From Chloroflexota bacterium (GTDB lineage: Bacteria; Chloroflexota; Dormibacteria; Dormibacterales; Dormibacteraceae): a DNA stretch of 21,910 nt. Shown here piece by piece: positions 9,296 through 15,328 of this stretch. Position 1 is the first letter of the stretch, and every line of letters starts with the position of its first letter. The position numbers and the translations under genes were made by a program. The stretch covers positions 1-21,910 of the forward strand of contig VBJR01000244.1 of assembly GCA_005880175.1 (NCBI GenBank), written 5' to 3'. The notes beneath the pieces were generated by a model. The model was given only the letters and a program-made list of their open reading frames with translations, was not told the origin of the DNA and did not search any database.

Positions 9296-10129
9296 TCGAC
9301 CTGGGCGAGATCCGGTCGGCGCGGGAGCGCATCGCGGGCGCGGCCATCCGGACGCCGCTGGTCCGGCTCGCCGACACCGACGTCTGGCTGAAGCTGGAGG
9401 TGCTCCAGCCGATCGGGTCGTTCAAGATCCGGGGCGCCGCCAACGCGATGGCCCTGATGGACCCGGTCGAGCTGGCCCGCGGCGTGGTCACGGCGAGCGC
9501 CGGGAACATGGCGCAGGGCGTGGCCTGGAACGCGCGGCGGCTGGGCGCCGGCTGCACGGTGGTGGTGCCGGACCATGCGCCGGACGCCAAGGTCCAGGCG
9601 GTCGAGCGACTGGGCGGCCGGGTGCTGAAGGTGCCGTTCGACGAGTGGTGGCAGGCGTTCGTGGACCGGGGCCGGCCGGGCCTGGAGGGCGCGTTCGTGC
9701 ACGCCTTCGACGACGAGCGGGTGATGGCGGGCAACGGCACGATCGGCCTGGAGCTGCTGGAGGACCTGCCGGACGTCGAGACGATCCTGGTGCCCTGGGG
9801 CGGGGGTGGGCTGGCGAGCGGCATCGCGTCGGCGGTCAGGGCGCTGCGGCCGGCGTGCCGGGTGCTGGCGGTGGAGGTCGAGACGGGCGCGCCGCTGACC
9901 GCCGCGCTCGCGGCGGGCGAGCCGGTGACGGTGGACTACCGGCCGTCGTTCGTGGACGGCATCGGGAGCAAGACGGTGTTCGCGAGCATGCTGGACCGGG
10001 CGCAGCGGCGCCGGGGCGGCGCCGGTGGCGGCGGCCCTGAGCGGCCGGGCCGGCGCCGGCCGGATGGCGTGCGTGGTCAGCGGCGGCAGCATCGATCCGT
10101 CCACGCTGGCCGCGCTCCTGACGGGCTGA
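9292..10129 (+). pseudogene. Threonine dehydratase-like PLP enzyme, disrupted near the 3' end
   Basis: The N-terminal 240 residues are a good fold-type II PLP enzyme (threonine/serine dehydratase). The cofactor lysine lies in PIGSFKIRGAANA, followed by ASAGNMAQG and the phosphate-binding GGGGLASG loop, then SFVDGIGSKTVF. After about 10000 the frame goes astray (Arg/Gly-rich RRRGGAGGGG). The family's C-terminal motif resumes in another frame from about 10016: GAAPVAAALSGRAGAGRM, then CVVSGGSIDPSTLAALLTG, ending at TGA 10129. The total corresponds to about 279 residues against the usual 310-325, so roughly 30-40 residues plus the frame were lost. A deletion in this very GC-rich spot, or an assembly collapse there, would explain it. 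The start GTG at 9292 overlaps the preceding stop. Confidence 0.7.
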
Positions 10130-10161
10130 CCAGGCTCCCGCCTCCTTCCGGCGGCGATTCC

Positions 10162-10578
10162 TCAGCCGTGGGACCAGCCGCTCCAGCGCGTCACACGGAC
10201 CTCGATCACCGGGCCGGAAGGTGGGCGCTCGCGGTACTGCGGGTACTTCTCACGCAGCAGCCGGATCGGCCCGGCGCGCTCCTCCTCGGCCTCGACGATC
10301 CGCGCCTCGCCGTCCGCCCGGACCCACCACAGCCGCTCCCAATCGTCCTCGTAGCGGTCCACCAGCACCGACACGCGCGGGTTCTCGCGGATGTTGCGGA
10401 GGCGGCGCAGGTCCGTCGTGCGCTTGGGCTTGTGGTCCACCGCGTGGACGATCCGATCGCCCACCGCCGCGAACGTGAACGGGACGATGTGCGGTCGGCC
10501 GTCCGCGCTCGCGGTGGCGAGTCTCGCCACCCGGGCGCGGGCCAGCCGCTCCCGCGCCTCCGGCTCGCTCAGGTCCAT
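10162..10578 (-). CDS. PPOX-class flavin/F420-binding protein, Rv0121 family
   Basis: A 138-residue split-barrel protein of the pyridoxamine 5'-phosphate oxidase superfamily. The run ARVARLATASADGRPHIVPF, then AVDHKPKRT, RRLRNIRENPRVSVLVD and WERLWWVRADGEARI closely follows the Rv0121 subfamily that is annotated as probably F420-dependent in mycobacteria. It would act in the cytoplasm as a small reductase; the substrate is unknown. I use ATG at 10578; a GTG directly before it (10581) is equally possible. A CACACT box at 10587-10592 lies 5 nt before the GTG or 8 nt before the ATG, suggesting a leaderless mRNA. It is convergent with the disrupted dehydratase gene and divergent from the C39-like gene. 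Confidence 0.9.
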   Translation of the reverse strand: MDLSEPEARERLARARVARLATASADGRPHIVPFTFAAVGDRIVHAVDHKPKRTTDLRRLRNIRENPRVSVLVDRYEDDWERLWWVRADGEARIVEAEEERAGPIRLLREKYPQYRERPPSGPVIEVRVTRWSGWSHG

Positions 10579-10586
10579 CACTCGCA

Positions 10587-10592
10587 AGTGTG
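10587..10592 (-). promoter_or_regulatory. Possible -10 box (CACACT) of the PPOX gene
   Basis: CACACT on the minus strand lies 5 nt before GTG 10581 and 8 nt before ATG 10578. The same hexamer occurs 6 nt before the start of the dehydrogenase gene at 16959. No SD is present. Confidence 0.4.
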
Positions 10593-10620
10593 AATCTGGA
10601 CCTCGCCGGCCGCCGGCTGC

Positions 10621-10626
10621 TGCAAT
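10621..10626 (+). promoter_or_regulatory. Possible -10 box (TGCAAT) of the secreted C39-like gene
   Basis: TGCAAT is followed by 6 nt and ATG 10633, the spacing seen at other putative leaderless genes in this window. There is no purine-rich SD in the gap. Confidence 0.4.
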
Positions 10627-10632
10627 TGCGGC

Positions 10633-11436
10633 ATGCGCTGCGGAGCACTCCTGGTCACCACCGTCGCGGCGGGCGCGCTGGCCGCCGTGTCCCCGGGCCC
10701 CGCGCTCGCGGCCGGGGCCGGTGTCGCCTGCGCCGCCGCCGCGGCCCCGGTCGCGCACGTCGAGCTGAGCGCGGAGACGCGCCAGGCCGTCGCCGCCTAC
10801 AAGGCCGCGCACGACACCGCGCGCCTGCCGGCGACACGTTCGGCAGGCGCGCGCCGCGTCGCCCGGACCGGCGCGCTCGCCTGCGCGGCCGCCGCCGCCA
10901 ACCGCGTCGTCCTCGCCAACCTGAACCAGCAGGGCCAGATCACGAACTACTACTGCGGCCCCGCGACCGTTGCGGAGATGGCGACCACGCGGGGCACGCC
11001 CGTGGACCAGAGGACGTCGGCGGGCTGGATGGGCACCGACCCCAACAGCGGGACCAGCGTGGACCAGCTCGTCCGGGGCCTCAACCACTTCGTGGGGGAC
11101 CCCGGCGGCGGTTCGTACGGGTTCGCCTCGCTCGCGTACGACCCGACGTCGGACCAGCGGGCCGGCTTCGTCTCGAACGTGCGCTCGGACCTGACGACGT
11201 ACGGCGGCTGGCCGGTCGCCGGCGACGCCTGGGAGGTGCCCGGCGGCCCGCACCTGGTCGGCCACCCGGACGTCGAGATCTTCCACTGGATCGAGATCGG
11301 CGGGCTGGGCGACGGCGACTCCGCGACGTACTACGCGGACTCCGCGACGACGGTGTGGAGCGGGGTGCCCGCGTACAGCTGGATCGACACGCAGACGCTG
11401 GTGACGATCCTGGGAGGGCGCGGCTACGCCTGGTAG
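10633..11436 (+). CDS. Secreted C39-like (papain-fold) cysteine peptidase-like protein
   Basis: A 267-residue protein with an N-terminal export signal (MRCGALLVTT followed by an Ala-rich core and PALAA around residue 27). A low-complexity Ala/Arg region runs to about residue 90. The C-terminal part has a peptidase C39-like arrangement: the nucleophile Cys108 in NYYCGPATVAEM, His218 in EIFHWIEIGG and Asp236 in YYADSA. These positions match the Cys-His-Asp order of papain-fold C39-like proteins. It should act outside the membrane on peptides or peptide crosslinks; no bacteriocin gene or transporter partner is nearby. The start is the first Met and gives a proper signal peptide. Family call is good, activity unproven. 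Confidence 0.8.
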   Translation: MRCGALLVTTVAAGALAAVSPGPALAAGAGVACAAAAAPVAHVELSAETRQAVAAYKAAHDTARLPATRSAGARRVARTGALACAAAAANRVVLANLNQQGQITNYYCGPATVAEMATTRGTPVDQRTSAGWMGTDPNSGTSVDQLVRGLNHFVGDPGGGSYGFASLAYDPTSDQRAGFVSNVRSDLTTYGGWPVAGDAWEVPGGPHLVGHPDVEIFHWIEIGGLGDGDSATYYADSATTVWSGVPAYSWIDTQTLVTILGGRGYAW

Positions 11437-11461
11437 TCGGCTGGCCGGGGCGCTGGGCCTG

Positions 11462-12559
11462 GTGCTGCTGGTGGCGGCGTGCGCCGAGCCCGCTCCGGCA
11501 GCCGGGCCGGCGTCCCCGCCGCCCTCGTCACGGCCCGCCGCCCTCGTCCAGAGCTACACGGTCTGCTTCGGGGCGATGCCGGCCGACTGGAGCCGCCGCT
11601 TCCAGGCGCGGGACCTGAGCGCGGACTTCCAGGTCGACGCCGTCAGCGATGACGGCCACGCGGCCTTCGGGCGCTCCCGCTCCTCGGCCGGCATGGGCGT
11701 CGGGGCCGTGGACCTGGCCACCGGCGCGCTGACGGACATCGCGTCCCTGCCGGCCGGCGCCGCCGGGGTGGGCGCCATGGCCGCCGCCCAGCCGTGGGTC
11801 GTCTGGCAGCAGGCCAACTCGGCGACGGACCTCGGCGACTGGTCCGTGCGGGGGTGGGACCAGCGGTCGAACCGGGTGATCGACCTGGCGACCTCGCGCC
11901 TGCCGGACGGCGGCGAGGTGTTCGGCCAGGCGCCGCTGCCGGTCGTCGCCCGCGGGACGGCGGCATGGGCCCAGCCGCTGGCCCGGCAGGCCGGCTACCC
12001 GGAGGCGCAGGTGGTGCGGTACGACCTGGCCGCCCGCCGGGAGACGGTGCTGGACACCGGGCGTGTCAGCGGGCCGGTGTTCGCCGGCCCGGACCTGGTC
12101 TGGGCCCGGGTCGAGGCGGACGGCTCGTACTCCCTCCGGGCCGTGGACGCGGCGACGCTGCGCCCGGCCCCGCTCCCGGCCCGCGCCGGCAGCCCGGGCC
12201 AGGTGCGGTACCTCGCCGGCTCGGACCGCTACCTCGCGTGGAGCAGCGACGAGCAGTCGCTCCACGTCTGGCGGATCGGCACCGCCGAGTACGGCGACTA
12301 CACGACGGACCTCCGCCACCCGCTCCAGTTCCTGCGGCTGGCCGGCGACTTCGTCCTCTGGTATGCCGGCTACCCGTCGAGCGTGCTCGACCTGCGCACG
12401 GGCCGGGCGTTCGACGTGCGCGGCTCGGTCGCCGGCTCGGCCGCGGCGATCGCCGAATCCGAGCCGAGCCGGCCGCCGGCCACGAAGAGCGACGTCGTGC
12501 CGGCGCGGCTGTCCTCGGCGCCGCTCTCGGCCGCCGCCCGCGTGGACAGCTGCGGGTAG
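11462..12559 (+). CDS. Probable secreted lipoprotein, beta-propeller-like; start codon uncertain
   Basis: The frame opens after a stop at 11402. The likely lipobox is LVAAC (Cys at codon 11480), preceded by RLAGALGLVLL, which looks like a lipoprotein signal. However, the first standard start in frame is GTG 11462, which leaves only six residues before the Cys. Upstream codons include no ATG, GTG or TTG, only CTG at 11441 (LAGALGLVLLVAAC), 5 nt after the preceding gene's TAG, which would give a normal signal. The body (about 350 residues) has repeated patterns such as YLAWSSDEQSLHVWRIG and FVLWYAGYPSSVLDLRTG, suggesting a beta-propeller. No enzyme motif is seen. It probably forms an operon with the C39-like gene. 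Function unknown. Confidence 0.7.
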   Translation: MLLVAACAEPAPAAGPASPPPSSRPAALVQSYTVCFGAMPADWSRRFQARDLSADFQVDAVSDDGHAAFGRSRSSAGMGVGAVDLATGALTDIASLPAGAAGVGAMAAAQPWVVWQQANSATDLGDWSVRGWDQRSNRVIDLATSRLPDGGEVFGQAPLPVVARGTAAWAQPLARQAGYPEAQVVRYDLAARRETVLDTGRVSGPVFAGPDLVWARVEADGSYSLRAVDAATLRPAPLPARAGSPGQVRYLAGSDRYLAWSSDEQSLHVWRIGTAEYGDYTTDLRHPLQFLRLAGDFVLWYAGYPSSVLDLRTGRAFDVRGSVAGSAAAIAESEPSRPPATKSDVVPARLSSAPLSAAARVDSCG

Positions 12560-12571
12560 AGCCCCGCGGGC

Positions 12572-13345
12572 CTACCCCTCGACCAGCGCGACCGCCCGGC
12601 AGGGGCTGCCCGTGCCCGCCACCAGCCTCAGCGGCAGCACGACCAGCACCGCGCCCGTCGGAGGCAGCTGGGCCAGGTTGGCGAGCTGCGTCACCCCGTA
12701 CTTCCCGGCGCCGAGCACGTAGTGGTGGACCGGGAACGCGGGCTCGAACGAGTGCGCGGCGCCCGCGTCGGTGCCCACCGTCTCGACGCCGACCCCGATG
12801 ACCGGCGACTCCTCCGCCAGCCAGCGCGCGCAGTCGGCGTCGATGCCCGGCGTGTGCGGGCCCGTCTCGTTCGCGTTCAGGAACGCGGCCTGGTCGTGGG
12901 CGCGCGCGTCCCAGCCCGTCCGGTAGAGCAGCCACGAGCCCTCCGGCAGCGGCCCGTGCTCGGCCTCGAACGCGCGGACGTCCGCGATCCGGAGCAGGTA
13001 GTCGTGGTCGGCGGCGGCCTCGGCCGACTTGTCGATCACGACCGCCGGCCCGACCAGGCGCGCGGGCGGGATGGTCGCGACGTCCTCCCTGTCCCTCCCG
13101 GAGATCCAGTGGGTGGGGGCGTCGAAGTGGGTGCCGACGTGCTCGCCGCCCTCGAACCAGTTCCACGACCAGGCCGGCCCCTTCTCGTCGAAGTGGGAGA
13201 TCGGGTGCGTCTTCCAGCCGGGCGTGTTCGCGAACGGCGGCGGGAGCTGCAGCACGGGGGTCTTCTCGGACAGCGGCTGGGTCAGGTCGATGACGCGGAC
13301 CCGCCCCGCGGCGAGCCCCTCGACCAGCGAGGCGAGGACCGTCAT
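12572..13345 (-). CDS. Cyclase family / KynB-like metal-dependent amidohydrolase
   Basis: A 257-residue protein of the cyclase/kynurenine formamidase family. The metal-binding motif HxGTHxDxPxH is intact as HVGTHFDAPTHW (His69, His73, Asp75, His79). The preceding VIDLTQPLSEKTPV and the later LLYRTGWD and HTPGIDADCARWL segments are typical of the family. True KynB hydrolyses N-formylkynurenine, but relatives act on other amides or cyclic substrates, so specificity is open; it is longer than the roughly 210 residues usual for KynB. The ATG at 13345 has a clear Shine-Dalgarno (GGAGG at 13354-13358, 8 nt upstream). It is divergent from the class V PLP enzyme and convergent with the lipoprotein gene. 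Confidence 0.88.
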   Translation of the reverse strand: MTVLASLVEGLAAGRVRVIDLTQPLSEKTPVLQLPPPFANTPGWKTHPISHFDEKGPAWSWNWFEGGEHVGTHFDAPTHWISGRDREDVATIPPARLVGPAVVIDKSAEAAADHDYLLRIADVRAFEAEHGPLPEGSWLLYRTGWDARAHDQAAFLNANETGPHTPGIDADCARWLAEESPVIGVGVETVGTDAGAAHSFEPAFPVHHYVLGAGKYGVTQLANLAQLPPTGAVLVVLPLRLVAGTGSPCRAVALVEG

Positions 13346-13353
13346 GGCATCTT

Positions 13354-13358
13354 CCTCC
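13354..13358 (-). promoter_or_regulatory. Ribosome binding site (GGAGG) of the cyclase gene
   Basis: GGAGG lies 8 nt before ATG 13345. It fixes the start of the cyclase and contrasts with the SD-less genes around it. Confidence 0.75.
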
Positions 13359-13410
13359 GGCGTTCTGCGTGAAGTTCGGCCCCTTTCCTGGTGCCGTTCG
13401 CCGGGCATTG

Positions 13411-13416
13411 TATGGT
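13411..13416 (+). promoter_or_regulatory. Possible -10 box (TATGGT) of the class V PLP enzyme gene
   Basis: TATGGT is followed by 7 nt and then GTG 13424. The ATG at 13412 that could be taken as a start lies within this box, which is why GTG 13424 is preferred. Confidence 0.45.
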
Positions 13417-13423
13417 CCCGGAC

Positions 13424-14551
13424 GTGGAGCCAACGGACTTCCGGAAGCTGTTCCCCATCTTCGACCGGCAGGTCTACCTGAGCTCGTGCTCGCAGGGCGC
13501 GCTGGGCCGGCCGGTCCAGGCCGCCCTGGAGGAGTTCATGGAGAGCTGGCACCGGCGCGGCAATCCCTGGGAGCTGTGGTGCGAGCGGATGGAGGAGCTG
13601 CGGGCCGAGTTCGCGGCGCTCATCAACGCGGAGCCCGACGAGGTCGCGGTCACGTTCAGCGCGAGCACGGCCGTGAGCGCGCTGGCGAGCGCCCTCGACT
13701 GGTCGGACCGGCCGCGCGTCGTCACCAGCGACTTCGACTTCCCGACGATGGGCCACGTCTGGCTCGCGCAGCGGCCCCGCGGCGCCCAGGTGGCGTACGC
13801 CAGGGCGCGGGGCGACCGGCTGCCGCTGGAGGCCTTCGCGGCCGAGGTGGACGAGCGCACCCGGCTCGTCGCGACCAGCCACGTGTGCTACCGCAACGGG
13901 TTCAGGACGGATATCGCCGGGCTCGCCGAGCTGGCCCACGCCCACGGCGCCCCGCTCCTGGTGGACGCGTTCCAGAGCATGGGCACCGAGCCGGTGGACG
14001 TGAAGGCGCTCGGCGTGGACGCGCTGGTGACCGGCGCGCTGAAATACCTGCTCGGCACGCCGGGCGTCGCCCTCCTGTACGTCCGCCGGGAGCTGGCCGA
14101 GCGGCTGGTGCCGTCGGACACCGGCTGGTTCGGCCAGGCCAACCCGTTCGCGTACGACGTCCACCACCTCGACCCCGCGCCGGGCGCCCGCCGGTTCCAG
14201 AGCGGTTCCCCGCCCGTCCCGGCCGTCTACGCGGCGCTGGCCGCGCTGCGCCTCCTCCGCTCCGTCGGGCTGGACGCCGTGCGGGACCAGGTGCGCGCGC
14301 TCTCCGACCTGGCGCTCGCCGGCCTGCGCGAGCGCGGTTTCGACGTGATCACGCCGGAAGACCCGGCGTGCCGCGGCCCGCTGGTCATGGTCCGGTGCCA
14401 GGACGTCGAGCGGCTGATCGCGCGCCTGGCCGAGCGCGGGGTGCTGTGCAGCACGCGGGACGGCGCGCTCCGGGTCTCCTTCCACCACTACAACACCGAG
14501 TCCGACGTGCTGGCGCTGCTGTCCGGCCTGGACGACCTGGGCGCCGCCTGA
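13424..14551 (+). CDS. Class V aminotransferase-fold PLP enzyme (selenocysteine lyase/cysteine desulfurase-kynureninase-like)
   Basis: A 375-residue fold-type I PLP enzyme. The cofactor lysine is Lys207 in ALVTGALKYLLGTPG, and Asp181 in PLLVDAFQSMG would contact the pyridine nitrogen. SASTAVSALASAL near residue 80 is the phosphate-cup loop, and RVSFHHYNTESDV at the C-terminus is the typical substrate-carboxylate region. Reactions in this family include cysteine desulfuration, selenocysteine lysis, kynurenine hydrolysis and isopenicillin N epimerisation; sequence reading alone does not choose between them. The KynB-like neighbour hints at kynureninase-like chemistry, while the nearby putative UxxU protein makes a selenium or sulfur role worth testing. 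Two in-frame ATGs upstream (13391, 13412) are alternatives; GTG 13424 fits a leaderless start. Confidence 0.82.
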   Translation: MEPTDFRKLFPIFDRQVYLSSCSQGALGRPVQAALEEFMESWHRRGNPWELWCERMEELRAEFAALINAEPDEVAVTFSASTAVSALASALDWSDRPRVVTSDFDFPTMGHVWLAQRPRGAQVAYARARGDRLPLEAFAAEVDERTRLVATSHVCYRNGFRTDIAGLAELAHAHGAPLLVDAFQSMGTEPVDVKALGVDALVTGALKYLLGTPGVALLYVRRELAERLVPSDTGWFGQANPFAYDVHHLDPAPGARRFQSGSPPVPAVYAALAALRLLRSVGLDAVRDQVRALSDLALAGLRERGFDVITPEDPACRGPLVMVRCQDVERLIARLAERGVLCSTRDGALRVSFHHYNTESDVLALLSGLDDLGAA

Positions 14552-14568
14552 CCCTCCGGCACGGCCGG

Positions 14569-14574
14569 TACGCT
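14569..14574 (+). promoter_or_regulatory. Possible -10 box (TACGCT) of the small helical protein gene
   Basis: TACGCT is followed by 7 nt and ATG 14582, with no SD. CCTGAC 16 nt upstream is a weak -35 candidate. Confidence 0.45.
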
Positions 14575-14581
14575 TGGCGCC

Positions 14582-14923
14582 ATGGACGAGTACGCCAAGG
14601 AGATCGGCGACCTTGCGGCCCAGATCGACGGGATGATCGAGGAGGAGGCCGACAAGAAAGAGATCGCGGAGCTCCAGATGCAGCTCGAGATCCTGCGGAC
14701 GCTGTACCGGCAGGCGATGCACCTGCTGGAGTCGGGCCGGCGCAATCCCGAGCTCCGCGAGAGCCTGGCGCTCCGCGGCTACGGCGAGTGGACGCTCGAC
14801 AACGTGTACGCGTTCGTGTACGAGACGTCGGTCGACCTGCCGGCCGACGGCCACCACTCGTTCCTGGGCGAGATCAGGGACACGGACTTCAGCCGGCTCC
14901 TGGCCGGCTCGCCGACGGTGTAA
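14582..14923 (+). CDS. Small hypothetical protein, N-terminal coiled coil
   Basis: A 113-residue protein I do not recognise. The first 55 residues are strongly helical and charged, with heptad-like hydrophobic spacing (IGDLAAQIDGMIEEEAD, then IAELQMQLEILRTLYRQAM), so dimerisation is likely. The second half (YGEWTLDNVYAFVYETSVD, then SFLGEIRDTDFSRLL) is globular with several aromatics. There is no signal, membrane segment or Cys. It starts at ATG 14582, 30 nt after the PLP enzyme gene, with its own apparent -10 box. It ends 7 nt from the convergent DCC gene. Codon use is like its neighbours, and the sequence is not low complexity, so it is probably a real gene. Confidence 0.75.
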   Translation: MDEYAKEIGDLAAQIDGMIEEEADKKEIAELQMQLEILRTLYRQAMHLLESGRRNPELRESLALRGYGEWTLDNVYAFVYETSVDLPADGHHSFLGEIRDTDFSRLLAGSPTV

Positions 14924-14930
14924 CCGCGGC

Positions 14931-15302
14931 TCAGCTCGGATAGGGCGGCGGGTCGCCCCAGACCGTGCTCAGCCGGCCACGGAGACGGGCCACCACCGCG
15001 TAGACGAGGCCGGCGCCGGGAAGCGTCGCCGCCCACCCGAGCACCCGCCACGTCCCGCCCAGCTCGCGCAGCACCCGCCCGATCGCGGCCGCGCCCTGGA
15101 ACCGCCGGCCCGATGGCTCGATCGCCCACGCCGCGCGGTCCACGTCCTCGCGGCTCAGCCCGACACGCTCGATCAGCCCGGGCTGCTGGTTCGGCAGCGC
15201 CGACACCCGGCCGGCCGGCGCGCGCTCGCCGACGAGGCGCGCGCACCGCGTTCAGAAGCCTCAGGTGCCGTCGAACAGGAGCAGGAGGGGCTCGTCAGTC
15301 AC
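14931..15302 (-). CDS. DCC-family thiol-disulfide oxidoreductase with two in-frame UGA codons at the redox CxxC (putative UxxU selenoprotein)
   Basis: The 123-codon frame from GTG 15302 reads VTDEPLLLLFDGT, UGA, Gly-Phe, UGA, TRCARLVGERAPAGR, and then RVSALPNQQPGLIERVGL onward to a terminal UGA at 14931-14933. The N-terminal strand ending FDG, the later WAIEPSGRRFQGAAAIGRVL and ELGGTWRVLGW are characteristic of the DCC (DUF393, YuxK-like) family, whose name-giving motif is DxxCxxC. Here both cysteine positions (codons 15261-15263 and 15252-15254) are UGA, with Gly-Phe between them as in the family's CGFC. A conventional ORF caller would start at 15206 and lose the active site. Length with the N-terminus restored matches the family. 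The gene is divergent from the ligase gene and shares its promoter box. Sec decoding is an inference. Confidence 0.72.
15218..15244 (-). promoter_or_regulatory. SECIS-like hairpin downstream of the two UGA codons
   Basis: In mRNA sense, GCGCGCG (15244-15238) pairs with CGCGCGC (15224-15218), and CTCG (15236-15233) pairs with CGAG (15228-15225). One C at 15237 is bulged and the apical loop is UCGG. The loop begins 19 nt after the second UGA and 28 nt after the first. Both distances fall in the range described for bacterial SECIS elements (roughly 16-37 nt), so one hairpin could serve both codons. Caveat: stable hairpins are common in DNA this GC-rich, and the loop lacks a G in its first two positions unless the closing pair opens. 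Confidence 0.45.
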
Positions 15303-15311
15303 CTCCTTCCC

Positions 15312-15321
15312 AAAATAGACT
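15312..15321. promoter_or_regulatory. Overlapping divergent -10 boxes between the DCC gene and the ligase gene
   Basis: On the plus strand TAGACT (15316-15321) is followed by 7 nt and the GTG start of the ligase at 15329. On the minus strand TATTTT (15317-15312) is followed by 9 nt and the DCC GTG at 15302. The two boxes share bases, so the genes would compete for or share one open complex. This short AT-rich patch stands out from the surrounding GC-rich DNA. Confidence 0.5.
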
Positions 15322-15328
15322 GTCGCCT

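Noticed and set aside
10138..10154. Hairpin CCGCC-TCCTTCC-GGCGG between two convergent genes as a terminator
   Set aside because: The stem is only 5 bp and no U-tract follows on either strand; chance occurrence is likely in this composition.
14931..15206. Short conventional gene call for the DCC protein starting at GTG 15206
   Set aside because: It would lack the N-terminal strand and redox motif of the family. The upstream frame to 15302 supplies both, with UGA at the Cys positions.
14931..15302. Genome-wide reading of UGA as a sense codon
   Set aside because: UGA terminates most genes here, including coupled ATGA and GTGA overlaps at 618, 4658, 9292, 19222 and 19467, and the DCC gene itself. 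Only the two redox-site UGAs call for recoding.
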